Positions 18,274 to 26,845 of a DNA stretch of 64,000 bases are shown one piece after another. The translations under genes were made by a program, and so were the position numbers. The stretch spans positions 62,001 to 126,000 of the forward strand of contig CACKNV010000001.1 of the NCBI GenBank assembly GCA_902601705.1. Reading direction: 5' to 3'. Positions within the stretch are counted from its first letter, which is position 1; the number at the start of each line of letters is the position of its first letter. The notes beneath the pieces are model-generated. The model worked only from the letters and a program-made list of their open reading frames with translations. It was not told the DNA's origin and made no database searches. The stretch comes from an uncultured Pelagibacteraceae bacterium. Its GTDB lineage: Bacteria > Pseudomonadota > Alphaproteobacteria > Pelagibacterales > Pelagibacteraceae.

Positions 18274-19560
18274 ATGAAAAAACTTAATATAGCAATAATA
18301 GGTCTTGGAAATATAGGCAGTTATCTATACAAATATTTAAAAGACAACAAGAATATCTTAGCTGAAAAAAATAATTGTTTACCAATAGTAAAATATGTAT
18401 CTGCAAAAAATAAAAAGAAAAAAAGAAATATAAAAATAAAGAAATCGCAGTGGTTAAAAGATTATTTACATTGTACAAAACTTAAAGACGTAGACTTGAT
18501 TGTTGAACTAATTGGAGGTGCAGAAGGACCTGCGAAAAAATTAGTTTTTGATGCCCTAAAAAATAAAAAACATGTGGTTACAGCTAATAAGGCTCTGATA
18601 GCGAAATATGGAGATCAACTAGCTAAAATTGCGGAGAAAAATAAAGTTAATTTAGAATTTGAAGCAGCTGTTTGTGGCGGTTTGCCTATAATAAGATCTT
18701 TAAAGGAAGGTCTTATTGCAAACAAAATATCTCGAATTTATGGAATTTTAAATGGAACATCTAATTATATTTTGTCTTCAATGGACAAGCAAAACAAAAG
18801 TTTTAAAGAGGTGCTGCATGATGCAAAAAGGCTAGGTTATGCGGAGTCAAACCCTTCTGCAGATTTAAATGGTGATGATGTGTCGTCAAAGTTAAAAATA
18901 CTTTCCTCTTTGTGTTTTAATTCTTTTTTAAACAGCAATATTTATGTCGAAGGCATTAAAGAAATTGACAAAATAGATATAGATAACGCAAATAATCTTG
19001 GTTATAAAATCAAATTGTTAGGTTTTGCAGAATTTTTCAAAAAAAACGTTTATCAAAGTGTTCATCCAACTTTAATTAAAAAAGACTCTTATGTAGCTAG
19101 AATTGATGGAGTACTTAATGCTGTAATTGTAGATGGAAAACCTGTTGGGCAAAGCACTATACAAGGTGAGGGCGCTGGTCCTTCAGCAACAACGTCTGCG
19201 TTGGTTTCAGATATTTCTTCTATATCTAGAGGAAATATAAAATTTCCATTTTCTATTTCAAGTAAAGAGAGAAAAAACCTAAAATTCAAAAATATAGAAG
19301 AAAGAATATTTTCAGCTTATTTACGTTTTGAAGTGTTAGATAAACCTGGTGTGTTATCTAATATCACTAATATTTTTTCCAAAAATAAAGTTTCAATAAA
19401 AAGATTAGTTCAGAATCCTATCAAAAATAAAAGATCTTCATCCATTATAATAATTACTCATGACGCAAAAAATAAGCGCCTAAAAAAAATTTTAGCGAAG
19501 ATTTCAAAGCAAAAATTTATTAGACAAAAACCAAAATTAATAAGAATAAATAATCTTTAA
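18274..19560 (+). CDS. hom: Homoserine dehydrogenase
   Basis: Reduces aspartate semialdehyde to homoserine on the way to threonine and methionine. The 428-residue protein has the nucleotide motif IAIIGLGNIGSYLYKYL, catalytic-domain stretches VVTANKALIAKYGDQLA and IYGILNGTSNYILSSM, and YAESNPSADLNGDD. A C-terminal ACT domain (FEVLDKPGVLSNITNIFSKN, from about residue 350) suggests amino-acid feedback. The stop shares a base with the glpX ATG. Confidence 0.95.
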   Translation: MKKLNIAIIGLGNIGSYLYKYLKDNKNILAEKNNCLPIVKYVSAKNKKKKRNIKIKKSQWLKDYLHCTKLKDVDLIVELIGGAEGPAKKLVFDALKNKKHVVTANKALIAKYGDQLAKIAEKNKVNLEFEAAVCGGLPIIRSLKEGLIANKISRIYGILNGTSNYILSSMDKQNKSFKEVLHDAKRLGYAESNPSADLNGDDVSSKLKILSSLCFNSFLNSNIYVEGIKEIDKIDIDNANNLGYKIKLLGFAEFFKKNVYQSVHPTLIKKDSYVARIDGVLNAVIVDGKPVGQSTIQGEGAGPSATTSALVSDISSISRGNIKFPFSISSKERKNLKFKNIEERIFSAYLRFEVLDKPGVLSNITNIFSKNKVSIKRLVQNPIKNKRSSSIIIITHDAKNKRLKKILAKISKQKFIRQKPKLIRINNL

Positions 19561-20501
19561 TGTCTATTGACAAAAAATTCTTAAATTTATTTACTAAAGT
19601 CACTGAAAAAGCTGCTATAGGTGCTTCCAAATATATTGGCAAAAAAGACAAAATTGCTGCTGATAAAGGTGCAGTAGATCCAATGCGGAGAGAACTTAAT
19701 AAAATTAATATGGAAGGCACCGTTGTTATTGGTGAAGGAGAAATGGATGAAGCGCCTATGCTTTATATTGGTGAAAAACTTGGCACTTTAAATGGTCCTA
19801 AATTTGATATAGCAGTTGATCCTCTTGAAGGCACTAAGTTTACTGCCAACGGTGAATCCAATGCTTTTTCCGTTTTAGCTATTTCTGAAAGAGGAGGCTT
19901 ATTATCCGCACCAGATACATACATGGAAAAGATTGCTATTGGGTCAAACCTACCTAAAAATTTAATGGATTTAGACCATGGTGTAGAAAAAAATATAAAA
20001 TTACTTGCTGAAGCGAAAAATAAAAAAATAAATGAATTGAAAGCTTGTATATTAAAACGGCCACGACACGATCATATAGTAAAAGTTTTAAATAAATTAA
20101 GTGTAAAAATTAATTATATTACAGATGGTGATATTGTAGGAGCTCTTAGCGTAATTGGAGATAACCCTAAAAATGACATTTATTATAGCACAGGAGGTGC
20201 TCCAGAAGGTGTTGTGGTCGCCGCAGCCCTATCTTGTTATGGTGGTCAAATTCAGGGTCGATTAGTACTCGATGAAGAAGGAAGAGTTAAAGCAAAAAAA
20301 CTCGGAATAACTGATTATGATAAAAAATATAATATTGAAGACATGGTTAAAGGCGATGTAATTTTTTGTGCTACAGGTGTTACAAATGGAGATTTAGCAA
20401 AAGGTGTAAAAGACTTAGGAAACGAATATGAAGTGAATTCATTTGTTTTACATAAAAGTCAAAAAACGATTAAGTCAATTACTAATATTTACAATAAATG
20501 A
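19560..20501 (+). CDS. glpX: Fructose-1,6-bisphosphatase, class II (GlpX)
   Basis: Hydrolyses fructose 1,6-bisphosphate for gluconeogenesis. The 313-residue protein carries DKGAVDPMRRELNKI, VIGEGEMDEAPMLYIGE and IAVDPLEGTKFTANGE, the Li-sensitive phosphatase metal motifs, plus YYSTGGAPEGVVVAAAL. The hom-glpX-recJ order is conserved in alphaproteobacteria. It overlaps the recJ start by four bases. Confidence 0.95.
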   Translation: MSIDKKFLNLFTKVTEKAAIGASKYIGKKDKIAADKGAVDPMRRELNKINMEGTVVIGEGEMDEAPMLYIGEKLGTLNGPKFDIAVDPLEGTKFTANGESNAFSVLAISERGGLLSAPDTYMEKIAIGSNLPKNLMDLDHGVEKNIKLLAEAKNKKINELKACILKRPRHDHIVKVLNKLSVKINYITDGDIVGALSVIGDNPKNDIYYSTGGAPEGVVVAAALSCYGGQIQGRLVLDEEGRVKAKKLGITDYDKKYNIEDMVKGDVIFCATGVTNGDLAKGVKDLGNEYEVNSFVLHKSQKTIKSITNIYNK

Positions 20502-22282
20502 ATTCACTTTCTGTAAATGGCAAGAATTGGATTTTAAAAAAATATAATCAAGAAAATTTAATTTTTTTTAAAGAAAATTTTTCTTTAGATGAAATTACTT
20601 CAAAACTTTTATCAATAAGAAAAATTAATAGAGAAGATGTTTTATCTTTTTTAAATCCCTCGATAAAAAATATTTTACCTAATCCAAATAATATGACGGA
20701 TATGAAAAAATCCACGTTAAGAACTGTTGAGGCTATATCTAAAAATGAAAAAATAGCAATTTTCGGCGACTATGATGTGGATGGAGCAACTTCTACAGCT
20801 ATTTTGGGAAATTATTTTACAGAATTAAATTTAGATTATGAAATTTATATTCCCGATAGAAAAAAAGAAGGATATGGTCCATCTATTGAAAGTTTTGAGG
20901 AATTAATTAATAAAAAAGTAAAAATAATTTTTACTGTAGATTGTGGAACTCTTTCTTTTGAAGCTATTAATTTTGCTAAAAAAAAAAATGTAGATGTTAT
21001 AGTGCTTGACCATCATCAGTCAGAAGTAAAATTACCAAGCGCATTCTCAATAGTTAATCCAAATCGTATAGACGATCGATCAAATCTTAATTATTTATGT
21101 GCTGCTGGTGTTTCTTTTATGTTTTTAGTTTCTTTAAATAGAGAATTGAGATCAAATAAATGGTTTAATCAAAATAAAATAATTGAGCCAAATCTAATTA
21201 ATTATTTAGATTTGGTATCTTTGGGTACAGTGTGTGATGTAGTCCCTTTAATAGGATTAAACAGAGCTATAGTTAAGCAAGGTATTAAAGTACTGCAGAC
21301 AAGAAAAAACTTAGGACTTAAAACTTTATTGGATATTTGTAAAATTGAAACAAATCCATCTGTTTACCATTTAGGTTTTTCACTTGGTCCAAGAATTAAT
21401 GCTGGAGGTAGAGTAGGTAAATGTACTCATGGCGCAAATTTATTATTAAACAAAGATCCTAAGATAACTTTCAAAATAGCTATGGAATTAGACCAATTTA
21501 ATAAAGAAAGACAAATGTTAGAAAAAGATCTTTTGCAAAAAATTTTAAATGAAACAAAAGATTATTCTGAAGATCCAATTTTAATATTAAGCGGAAAAAA
21601 TTGGCATGAAGGAGTCATAGGCATAGTTGCAGCGAGATTAAAAGATAAATTTAATAAACCAGTAATAATGATCTCAATAGATGGAGATATTGGTAAGGCA
21701 TCTGCAAGATCCATTGTAGGATTTGACATCGGAACAATGATAATTTCAGCTATGCAAGCAAAAATTTTGGTTAAAGGTGGGGGTCATAAAATGGCAGGAG
21801 GATTTTCTATAAAAATAGAAAATATTGAAAAATTTAAAGATTTTGCTTTTAGAAAAATAAGAAATTTAAATCAAAATTTAACTGCAGAAAAACCTTTATA
21901 CTTAGATAGTGTTATTGCGCCATCAGCTGTAAATTTTGATTTTTATAAAAAAGTTGCATTATTATCTCCTTTTGGATCCGGTAATCCTGAGCCTAAATTT
22001 ATTATAGAAAACTTAAAAACTATTGATGGAAAAATCGTAGGGGAAACTCATATTAAATCTCTATTATTAGGTGAAGACGGTTCTACTATTAAATCTATAG
22101 CTTTTAATGCCGTAGAAAGTGATTTAGCCAATTATCTTCTCAAAAAGAATAGTAAGTCATTTAATATAGCGGGAAAATTATCCCTTAATGAGTGGAGGGG
22201 GCAATCAAATGTAGAGTTTATTATCGATGATATTTCTGTTAATAAGACTTTCAAAAAAACGGTCCCATCGTCTATCGGTTAG
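20498..22282 (+). CDS. recJ: Single-stranded-DNA-specific exonuclease RecJ
   Basis: 5'-3' single-strand exonuclease of recombination and mismatch repair. The DHH domain shows IAIFGDYDVDGATSTA, FTVDCGTLSFEA and VIVLDHHQSE; the DHHA1 half has VIGIVAARLKDKFNKPVIM and LVKGGGHKMAGGFSI. The 594-residue length is normal. The last six codons and stop (VPSSIG, then TAG) are encoded by the first 22 bases of the following tRNA-Glu gene, so the gene and the tRNA share sequence on the same strand. Confidence 0.95.
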   Translation: MNSLSVNGKNWILKKYNQENLIFFKENFSLDEITSKLLSIRKINREDVLSFLNPSIKNILPNPNNMTDMKKSTLRTVEAISKNEKIAIFGDYDVDGATSTAILGNYFTELNLDYEIYIPDRKKEGYGPSIESFEELINKKVKIIFTVDCGTLSFEAINFAKKKNVDVIVLDHHQSEVKLPSAFSIVNPNRIDDRSNLNYLCAAGVSFMFLVSLNRELRSNKWFNQNKIIEPNLINYLDLVSLGTVCDVVPLIGLNRAIVKQGIKVLQTRKNLGLKTLLDICKIETNPSVYHLGFSLGPRINAGGRVGKCTHGANLLLNKDPKITFKIAMELDQFNKERQMLEKDLLQKILNETKDYSEDPILILSGKNWHEGVIGIVAARLKDKFNKPVIMISIDGDIGKASARSIVGFDIGTMIISAMQAKILVKGGGHKMAGGFSIKIENIEKFKDFAFRKIRNLNQNLTAEKPLYLDSVIAPSAVNFDFYKKVALLSPFGSGNPEPKFIIENLKTIDGKIVGETHIKSLLLGEDGSTIKSIAFNAVESDLANYLLKKNSKSFNIAGKLSLNEWRGQSNVEFIIDDISVNKTFKKTVPSSIG

Positions 22283-22335
22283 GACAGTTGGTTTTCATCC
22301 AACAAAGAGGGGTTCGATTCCCCTTGGGACCGCCA
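22261..22335 (+). tRNA. tRNA-Glu (anticodon TTC)
   Basis: A cloverleaf can be drawn: acceptor GGTCCCA pairs with TGGGACC, the anticodon loop has TTC, the T arm is GGGGTTCGATTCCCC, the discriminator is G, and CCA is encoded. Its first 22 bases are also the 3' end of recJ. The gene is likely read from the recJ operon transcript and cut out by RNase P and 3' processing, which would remove the end of the recJ message. Confidence 0.97.
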
Positions 22336-22342
22336 AAATTCT

Positions 22343-23299
22343 ATGAAAAAAATTGCTGTTATCGAACAAATTCATAAAGATGGGTTAGAACTTCTTAAAA
22401 AAAGATCTGATTATGAATACGAACTGATAACAGATGTTTCAGAAGAAAACTTAATTAAAAAACTACCAGAATTTGATGGTTGTACATTAAGAGTATCTAA
22501 ACTTGGTGAAAACATTTTAAAACATTGTACTAAACTAAAAGTTATTTCTAGACATGGTGTGGGTTATGACAATGTGGATTTATCTTTTATTAAAAAGAAA
22601 AATATTTCACTATTAATCACCGCTACAGCTAATGCTGTGGCCGTTGCTGAGCATGTTATTTATATGATGCTATCTATATCGAAAAGTATAAATCAATATG
22701 ATAACGAAGTGAGATTAGGAAATTTTAAAAAAAATGCATCTAAAATAGAAACCTTAGAATTATTTAAAAAAGAAATTCTTATTGTAGGTTTTGGTCGTAT
22801 TGGGAGAAGTTTAATAAAAAGATGTTTAGGATTTGATATGAAAATAAATGTTTTTGATCCATTTGTTGAAGAAAAAATAATTAAAAAATTTGGAGGAAAT
22901 AAAGTTGAAAATTTAGATAAAGGTTTAGAAACTTGCGATTATCTCTCATTACACATTCCTTTAACAGAAAAAACAAAAAATTTAATTAATTATGAAAAAA
23001 TTAAAACTATGAAAAAAAATGCAATTATTATTAATACTTCAAGAGGCGGTATAATTAATGAAAACGATTTAAATAAAGCATTAGAAAATAATATTATATT
23101 TGGAGCAGGATTAGATGTGTTTGGAAATGAGCCTATTGAAAAAGACAACCCTTTGATTAATAACAAAAAAGTTTTGTTAAGTCCCCACTCAGCAACGTTT
23201 ACAAATGAATGCAAATCAAGAATGGCTATTGAAACTACAAAAAATATTATTGATTTTTTTGAAAATAAGTTAGATAAATCAATGATAGTCAAATTATGA
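22343..23299 (+). CDS. D-isomer-specific 2-hydroxyacid dehydrogenase (phosphoglycerate dehydrogenase-like)
   Basis: 318-residue NAD-dependent dehydrogenase. Substrate domain: VISRHGVGYDNVDLS. Nucleotide fold: ILIVGFGRIGRSLIKR. Catalytic residues appear in INTSRGGIINENDL (Arg), GAGLDVFGNEPIE (Glu) and LLSPHSATFTNE (His). It is closest in style to short SerA-like enzymes without the regulatory ACT domain, but the physiological substrate cannot be told from sequence. It follows the tRNA-Glu by seven bases and overlaps the next gene by four. Confidence 0.82.
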   Translation: MKKIAVIEQIHKDGLELLKKRSDYEYELITDVSEENLIKKLPEFDGCTLRVSKLGENILKHCTKLKVISRHGVGYDNVDLSFIKKKNISLLITATANAVAVAEHVIYMMLSISKSINQYDNEVRLGNFKKNASKIETLELFKKEILIVGFGRIGRSLIKRCLGFDMKINVFDPFVEEKIIKKFGGNKVENLDKGLETCDYLSLHIPLTEKTKNLINYEKIKTMKKNAIIINTSRGGIINENDLNKALENNIIFGAGLDVFGNEPIEKDNPLINNKKVLLSPHSATFTNECKSRMAIETTKNIIDFFENKLDKSMIVKL

Positions 23300-23805
23300 T
23301 AAACTTAAGCAGAAGGTTAAAAAATTTTGGACCTTTAGAATTTTTAGTTACAAGTTCCTTAGCATACGTAATTATTATGTTAATTTGGACTGCATCAACA
23401 CGTTCTGCTGTTGTTCAAAAAGCAAATGATATAAAATTTAATCATAAAACTGTTGTTGAATTTATTAATAATGAGATTAATAAATGTAGCTCAAATGAAA
23501 ATGGGAAAACCTCCTGGGGAGAGAATTGTAATTCTTCTTGGACATCATCAAATATAGTAAGATATATTTTAGATAATTTTAAATTAAATAATCCATATAA
23601 AATTGAAAAACCATTAATTCAAATTTCACAAGACCCAAGAATCCAAGCTGAAGGAAAGGCAGGTCAATCAACTGACAAAGGAATAATTTTCGTTTCAGAG
23701 AGTAATTTTGAATCAGAAGCTGGTTCAGAGTGGGTGATAGGCACATGTGTAAAATCACCATGTGTAGCTGCAGGTAACAACGAGCTGATTTCAGCCTATC
23801 GTTAA
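23296..23805 (+). CDS. Single-pass membrane or pseudopilin-like protein, unknown function
   Basis: Not recognised. 169 residues: a basic head (MINLSRRLKNFG), one hydrophobic helix about residues 17-31 (FLVTSSLAYVIIMLIW), then a soluble domain with four cysteines, two near 64 and 77 and two in GTCVKSPC near the end, that could form disulfides outside the cytoplasm. The short N-terminal helix plus small cysteine-containing domain recalls minor pilins, but the canonical GFTLxE cleavage motif is absent. It overlaps the dehydrogenase by four bases and shares its stop palindrome (TTAA) with convergent iolE. Confidence 0.5.
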   Translation: MINLSRRLKNFGPLEFLVTSSLAYVIIMLIWTASTRSAVVQKANDIKFNHKTVVEFINNEINKCSSNENGKTSWGENCNSSWTSSNIVRYILDNFKLNNPYKIEKPLIQISQDPRIQAEGKAGQSTDKGIIFVSESNFESEAGSEWVIGTCVKSPCVAAGNNELISAYR

Positions 23806-24701
23806 GAAACTATTTCAAAACCACATTCTTTAGCAACTTTACTTAAGTAATTATAACCAATTTTAGCATATTTAAATGGGTTGGCTTTAGCTGGATCTTG
23901 CTCAGCTTCAACCACTAACCAGCCGTTGTAATTCTTACTTTTTAAAACAGTTAAGAAAGGTTTGTAATCGATGCATCCGTCGCCAGGAACTGTAAAAGCT
24001 CCATCTAAAAAAGCTTGTCTAAAAGTGCTATCATTTTTTAAAGATTTTTCCAAAATATCTTTTCGTATATCTTTACAATGAACATGAATTATTCTGTCTA
24101 TAAAATCTTCAGTCAATTTTATTGAATTTCCTCCTGCAAAAAGCATGTGCCCGGTATCTATTAATAGTTTAACATCATCGTTTGTGCTTTCTATTAATCT
24201 TCTTGTTTCTGCTTCTGTTTCAATTACTGTTCCCATGTGATGGTGATAAGCGAGTGGCATATTTTCATTTAGCATCATTTTTCCCAATTCATTAATTCTT
24301 GAGATTAATAATTTCCATTCGTCTTCAGAAAGTTTAGGTTTTTGTGACAGAGGTGTTTTAGGGTCCCCTTGTATAGAATTTGTCACTTCAGCAAAAACCA
24401 TACATGGACATTTACAATCTTTAAATAAATTCATTTGTTCACGCATCAGTTTGAACTCTTCTTTTGGTGTATTTCTTAAAAGTGTGGCTCCATACCAGCC
24501 AGAGCAAAGTTGTAAATTTTCTTTTTCTAATTTTGGTAATAATTCTTTAGAATCTTTTGGAAATTTTCCACCAGACTCTATTCCTGTAAAACCAGCTTTG
24601 CTTGCTTCAGATAAACATTGCTCTAATGTGGTTTCCCCGCCAAGTTCAGGCATGTCATCGTTGCTCCAAGCTATAGGCGCTATACCTAATTTTATAGACA
24701 T
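23802..24701 (-). CDS. iolE: Inosose dehydratase
   Basis: Dehydrates 2-keto-myo-inositol to the trihydroxycyclohexanedione in inositol catabolism. The 299-residue TIM-barrel protein has GIAPIAWSNDDMPELGG at the N-terminus, PLAYHHHMGTVIETEAE, LLIDTGHMLFAGG and HVHCKDIR, giving metal-ligand residues typical of IolE. It is divergent from iolG across 53 AT-rich bases that probably hold both promoters. Confidence 0.92.
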   Translation of the reverse strand: MSIKLGIAPIAWSNDDMPELGGETTLEQCLSEASKAGFTGIESGGKFPKDSKELLPKLEKENLQLCSGWYGATLLRNTPKEEFKLMREQMNLFKDCKCPCMVFAEVTNSIQGDPKTPLSQKPKLSEDEWKLLISRINELGKMMLNENMPLAYHHHMGTVIETEAETRRLIESTNDDVKLLIDTGHMLFAGGNSIKLTEDFIDRIIHVHCKDIRKDILEKSLKNDSTFRQAFLDGAFTVPGDGCIDYKPFLTVLKSKNYNGWLVVEAEQDPAKANPFKYAKIGYNYLSKVAKECGFEIVS

Positions 24702-24754
24702 AATTTTAATAAAGTACTAAGTTTATATTACAAATAATAACTTTATACAAAAAT

Positions 24755-25747
24755 ATGATTAATGTAGCTCTTTTTGGTTTTGGAAGAATTGGACAAATGC
24801 ATGCTGAAAATCTTAGCAAAAATAAAGAAATAAAGTTATTATATGTACATGAAAAAATTGATCAATTAAGCAATAAAGCTAAAAAAGTTTATGGTTGCAA
24901 AATTGAAAAAAATTATAATAAAATCTTTAATGATAAAAATGTAGATATAATTTTTATCTCTAGTCCTACAAATACCCACATCAAATTTATTGAAGAAGCA
25001 ATGAAAAGAAAAAAAACAATTTTTTGTGAAAAACCTTTAGATTTAAATATCAATAAAATAATTAAAAGTTTAAAAAAAGTAAAAAAAATTAAACCTAAAA
25101 TTCAATTAGGATTTAATAGACGATACGATCCAGGACATTTTTCAATAAAAAAAGACTTAGACAAAAAAAAAATTGGAAAATTAGAAAAAATTATTATTAC
25201 AAGTAGAGATCCTGCACCACCAGCTATTTCTTATTTAAAATCATCAGGAGGAATTTTTAGAGATATGATGATACACGATTTTGATCTGTGCAGATTTTAC
25301 TTAGGAAATGATGAAATAATTGAAATCCATGCTTTTGCCTCATCATTTGTTCCTTTTTATAAAAGAATTAAAGATCATGAGTTAGCAGTCGTTACAATGA
25401 AATCAAAAAATGGAGTTATTTGTGTTGTTACTAATTCTAGGCATTGTTCTTTTGGTTACGATCAAAGAGTTGAATTATTTGGTAAAAAAGGAATGTTAAT
25501 TTCAGGTAATAAAAAAGAAAATTCTACTGAGTTATTTAACTCAACTCAAACAAATTCTCAAAAGCCTTTTTTAAATTTTTTTATTGAACGTTATTACGAT
25601 GCATACAATATTCAACTTAAAGAATTAATCTCTCTACATAAGAATAAAATTAAATCTAGGTCTACATTTGAAGATGGTTATCTAGCTTTAAAGTTAGCAA
25701 ATGCTGCATATAAATCTTTAAGATTAAAAAAAACAATTAAAGTCTAA
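24755..25747 (+). CDS. iolG: Inositol 2-dehydrogenase (Gfo/Idh/MocA family)
   Basis: NAD-dependent oxidation of myo-inositol to 2-keto-myo-inositol. The 330-residue protein has a Rossmann GFGRIGQMHAENL, the catalytic lysine in FCEKPLDLN, GFNRRYDPGH, and MIHDFDLCRFYLGND with the catalytic Asp/His typical of IolG. Being paired with iolE strengthens the call, although sequence cannot distinguish myo-, scyllo- or chiro-inositol preference. Confidence 0.87.
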   Translation: MINVALFGFGRIGQMHAENLSKNKEIKLLYVHEKIDQLSNKAKKVYGCKIEKNYNKIFNDKNVDIIFISSPTNTHIKFIEEAMKRKKTIFCEKPLDLNINKIIKSLKKVKKIKPKIQLGFNRRYDPGHFSIKKDLDKKKIGKLEKIIITSRDPAPPAISYLKSSGGIFRDMMIHDFDLCRFYLGNDEIIEIHAFASSFVPFYKRIKDHELAVVTMKSKNGVICVVTNSRHCSFGYDQRVELFGKKGMLISGNKKENSTELFNSTQTNSQKPFLNFFIERYYDAYNIQLKELISLHKNKIKSRSTFEDGYLALKLANAAYKSLRLKKTIKV

Positions 25748-25812
25748 TAACTATAATAACTTTTAAATATACTGTAGGTTGTATCTAAAATGTTTTTTTT
25801 TGATATTATCCC

Positions 25813-25857
25813 TATAATTTGTTTAAATGCGCACAATTTAATTAACAACAAAGAGGG
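25813..25857 (+). promoter_or_regulatory. Promoter -10 and strong ribosome-binding site for the sugar-binding protein
   Basis: A perfect TATAAT at 25813-25818 lies in the 115-base spacer after iolG; the -35 region is a poor match within a T-rich run. GAGGG at 25853-25857 is a strong Shine-Dalgarno five bases before ATG 25863, unusual in this window, where most starts have weak ones. The sequence around TGCGCA at 25828-25833 is weakly dyad-symmetric near the expected transcription start and could be an operator, but this is speculative. Confidence 0.45.
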
Positions 25858-25862
25858 AAATA

Positions 25863-26786
25863 ATGAAAAAAGTATACTTAACAATTGCTGCTCTTTTAAC
25901 TTGGGCGATGACATCTGTTGCTGCATTAGCTGTAGATATTATCGTTGTGTCACACGGGCAAGCTAATGACCCTTTCTGGTCAGTTGCAAAAAATGGTGTA
26001 GATAAAGCTTGTAAAGATATGAAAGTATCTTGCAAATATACTGCTCCAGCAACATTCGACATGGTAGAAATGGCTAAATTAATAGATAACGCTGTTTCTC
26101 AAAAACCAAAAGGTATCGTAATTACTTTACCAGATGCTGCCGCTTTAGGTAAATCTGTTAAAGCTGCTATATCTGCAGGTATTCCAGTAATCTCTATGAA
26201 TTCAGGCTCAGATGACTACATGAAACTAGGAATTAGTGCTCACGTCGGTCAAACTGAATTTGAAGCAGGAGTAGGTGGCGGACAAAAAATGAAAGCTGCT
26301 GGTGGAAAAAAAGCATTATGTGTTAACCACGAAGTTGGTAACGTTGCTTTAGATAGAAGATGTGCTGGTTTCAAAAAAGGTTTTGGAGGTTCTGTAGAAA
26401 TTTTAGGAACATCTAATGACCCAACTGAAATTCAAAAAGCTGTAGCTGCTAAATTAGGTGGTGGATATGACACTATTCTTACTTTAGGAGCTGGTCTAGC
26501 AGGTGAAGCTGCTCTTAAAGCATTAGAGTCAGCTGGTAAAGTTGGAAGCGTTAAGCTTGGAACATTTGATATGTCTCCAGGAATGTTAAAAGCTGCAGCT
26601 GCTGGAAAAGTTGAGTTCTTAATTGATCAACAACAGTACTTACAAGGTTATTTACCTATAGCTATCTTTTCTCAATATATGAGATATGGAACTATGCCAG
26701 CTGGTGTAGTTATGACAGGACCTGGTTTTGTTACACCTAAAAATGCTAAGAGTGTAATTAAATGGGCTGCTCAAGGTTATAGATAA
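25863..26786 (+). CDS. Sugar/inositol ABC transporter, periplasmic binding protein
   Basis: 307-residue binding protein of the ribose/fructose (type I, periplasmic-binding-protein-4) group. A signal peptide of about 23 residues ends ALA, followed by VDIIVVSHGQANDPFWSVAK, the usual first strand and ligand loop. PKGIVITLPDAAALGKSVKAA and VNHEVGNVALDRRCAGFKKG are typical of the family. It is encoded just after iolG and ahead of its permease and ATPase, so inositol or a related polyol or sugar is the likely ligand. The strong ribosome site and the terminator after the gene fit high periplasmic abundance. Confidence 0.87.
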   Translation: MKKVYLTIAALLTWAMTSVAALAVDIIVVSHGQANDPFWSVAKNGVDKACKDMKVSCKYTAPATFDMVEMAKLIDNAVSQKPKGIVITLPDAAALGKSVKAAISAGIPVISMNSGSDDYMKLGISAHVGQTEFEAGVGGGQKMKAAGGKKALCVNHEVGNVALDRRCAGFKKGFGGSVEILGTSNDPTEIQKAVAAKLGGGYDTILTLGAGLAGEAALKALESAGKVGSVKLGTFDMSPGMLKAAAAGKVEFLIDQQQYLQGYLPIAIFSQYMRYGTMPAGVVMTGPGFVTPKNAKSVIKWAAQGYR

Positions 26787-26800
26787 AAAATATATTAAAA

Positions 26801-26834
26801 AGGCCTAGTGAATTTTCACTAGGCCTTTTTTTTT
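26801..26834 (+). terminator. Rho-independent terminator/attenuator between binding protein and permease
   Basis: A perfect ten-base stem AGGCCTAGTG / CACTAGGCCT around the loop AATTTT, followed by nine T residues. It sits 14 bases after the binding-protein stop and 12 bases before the permease start, so it should stop most transcripts and let only a fraction continue into permease, ATPase and kinase. Confidence 0.92.
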
Positions 26835-26845
26835 AAATTTTTATT

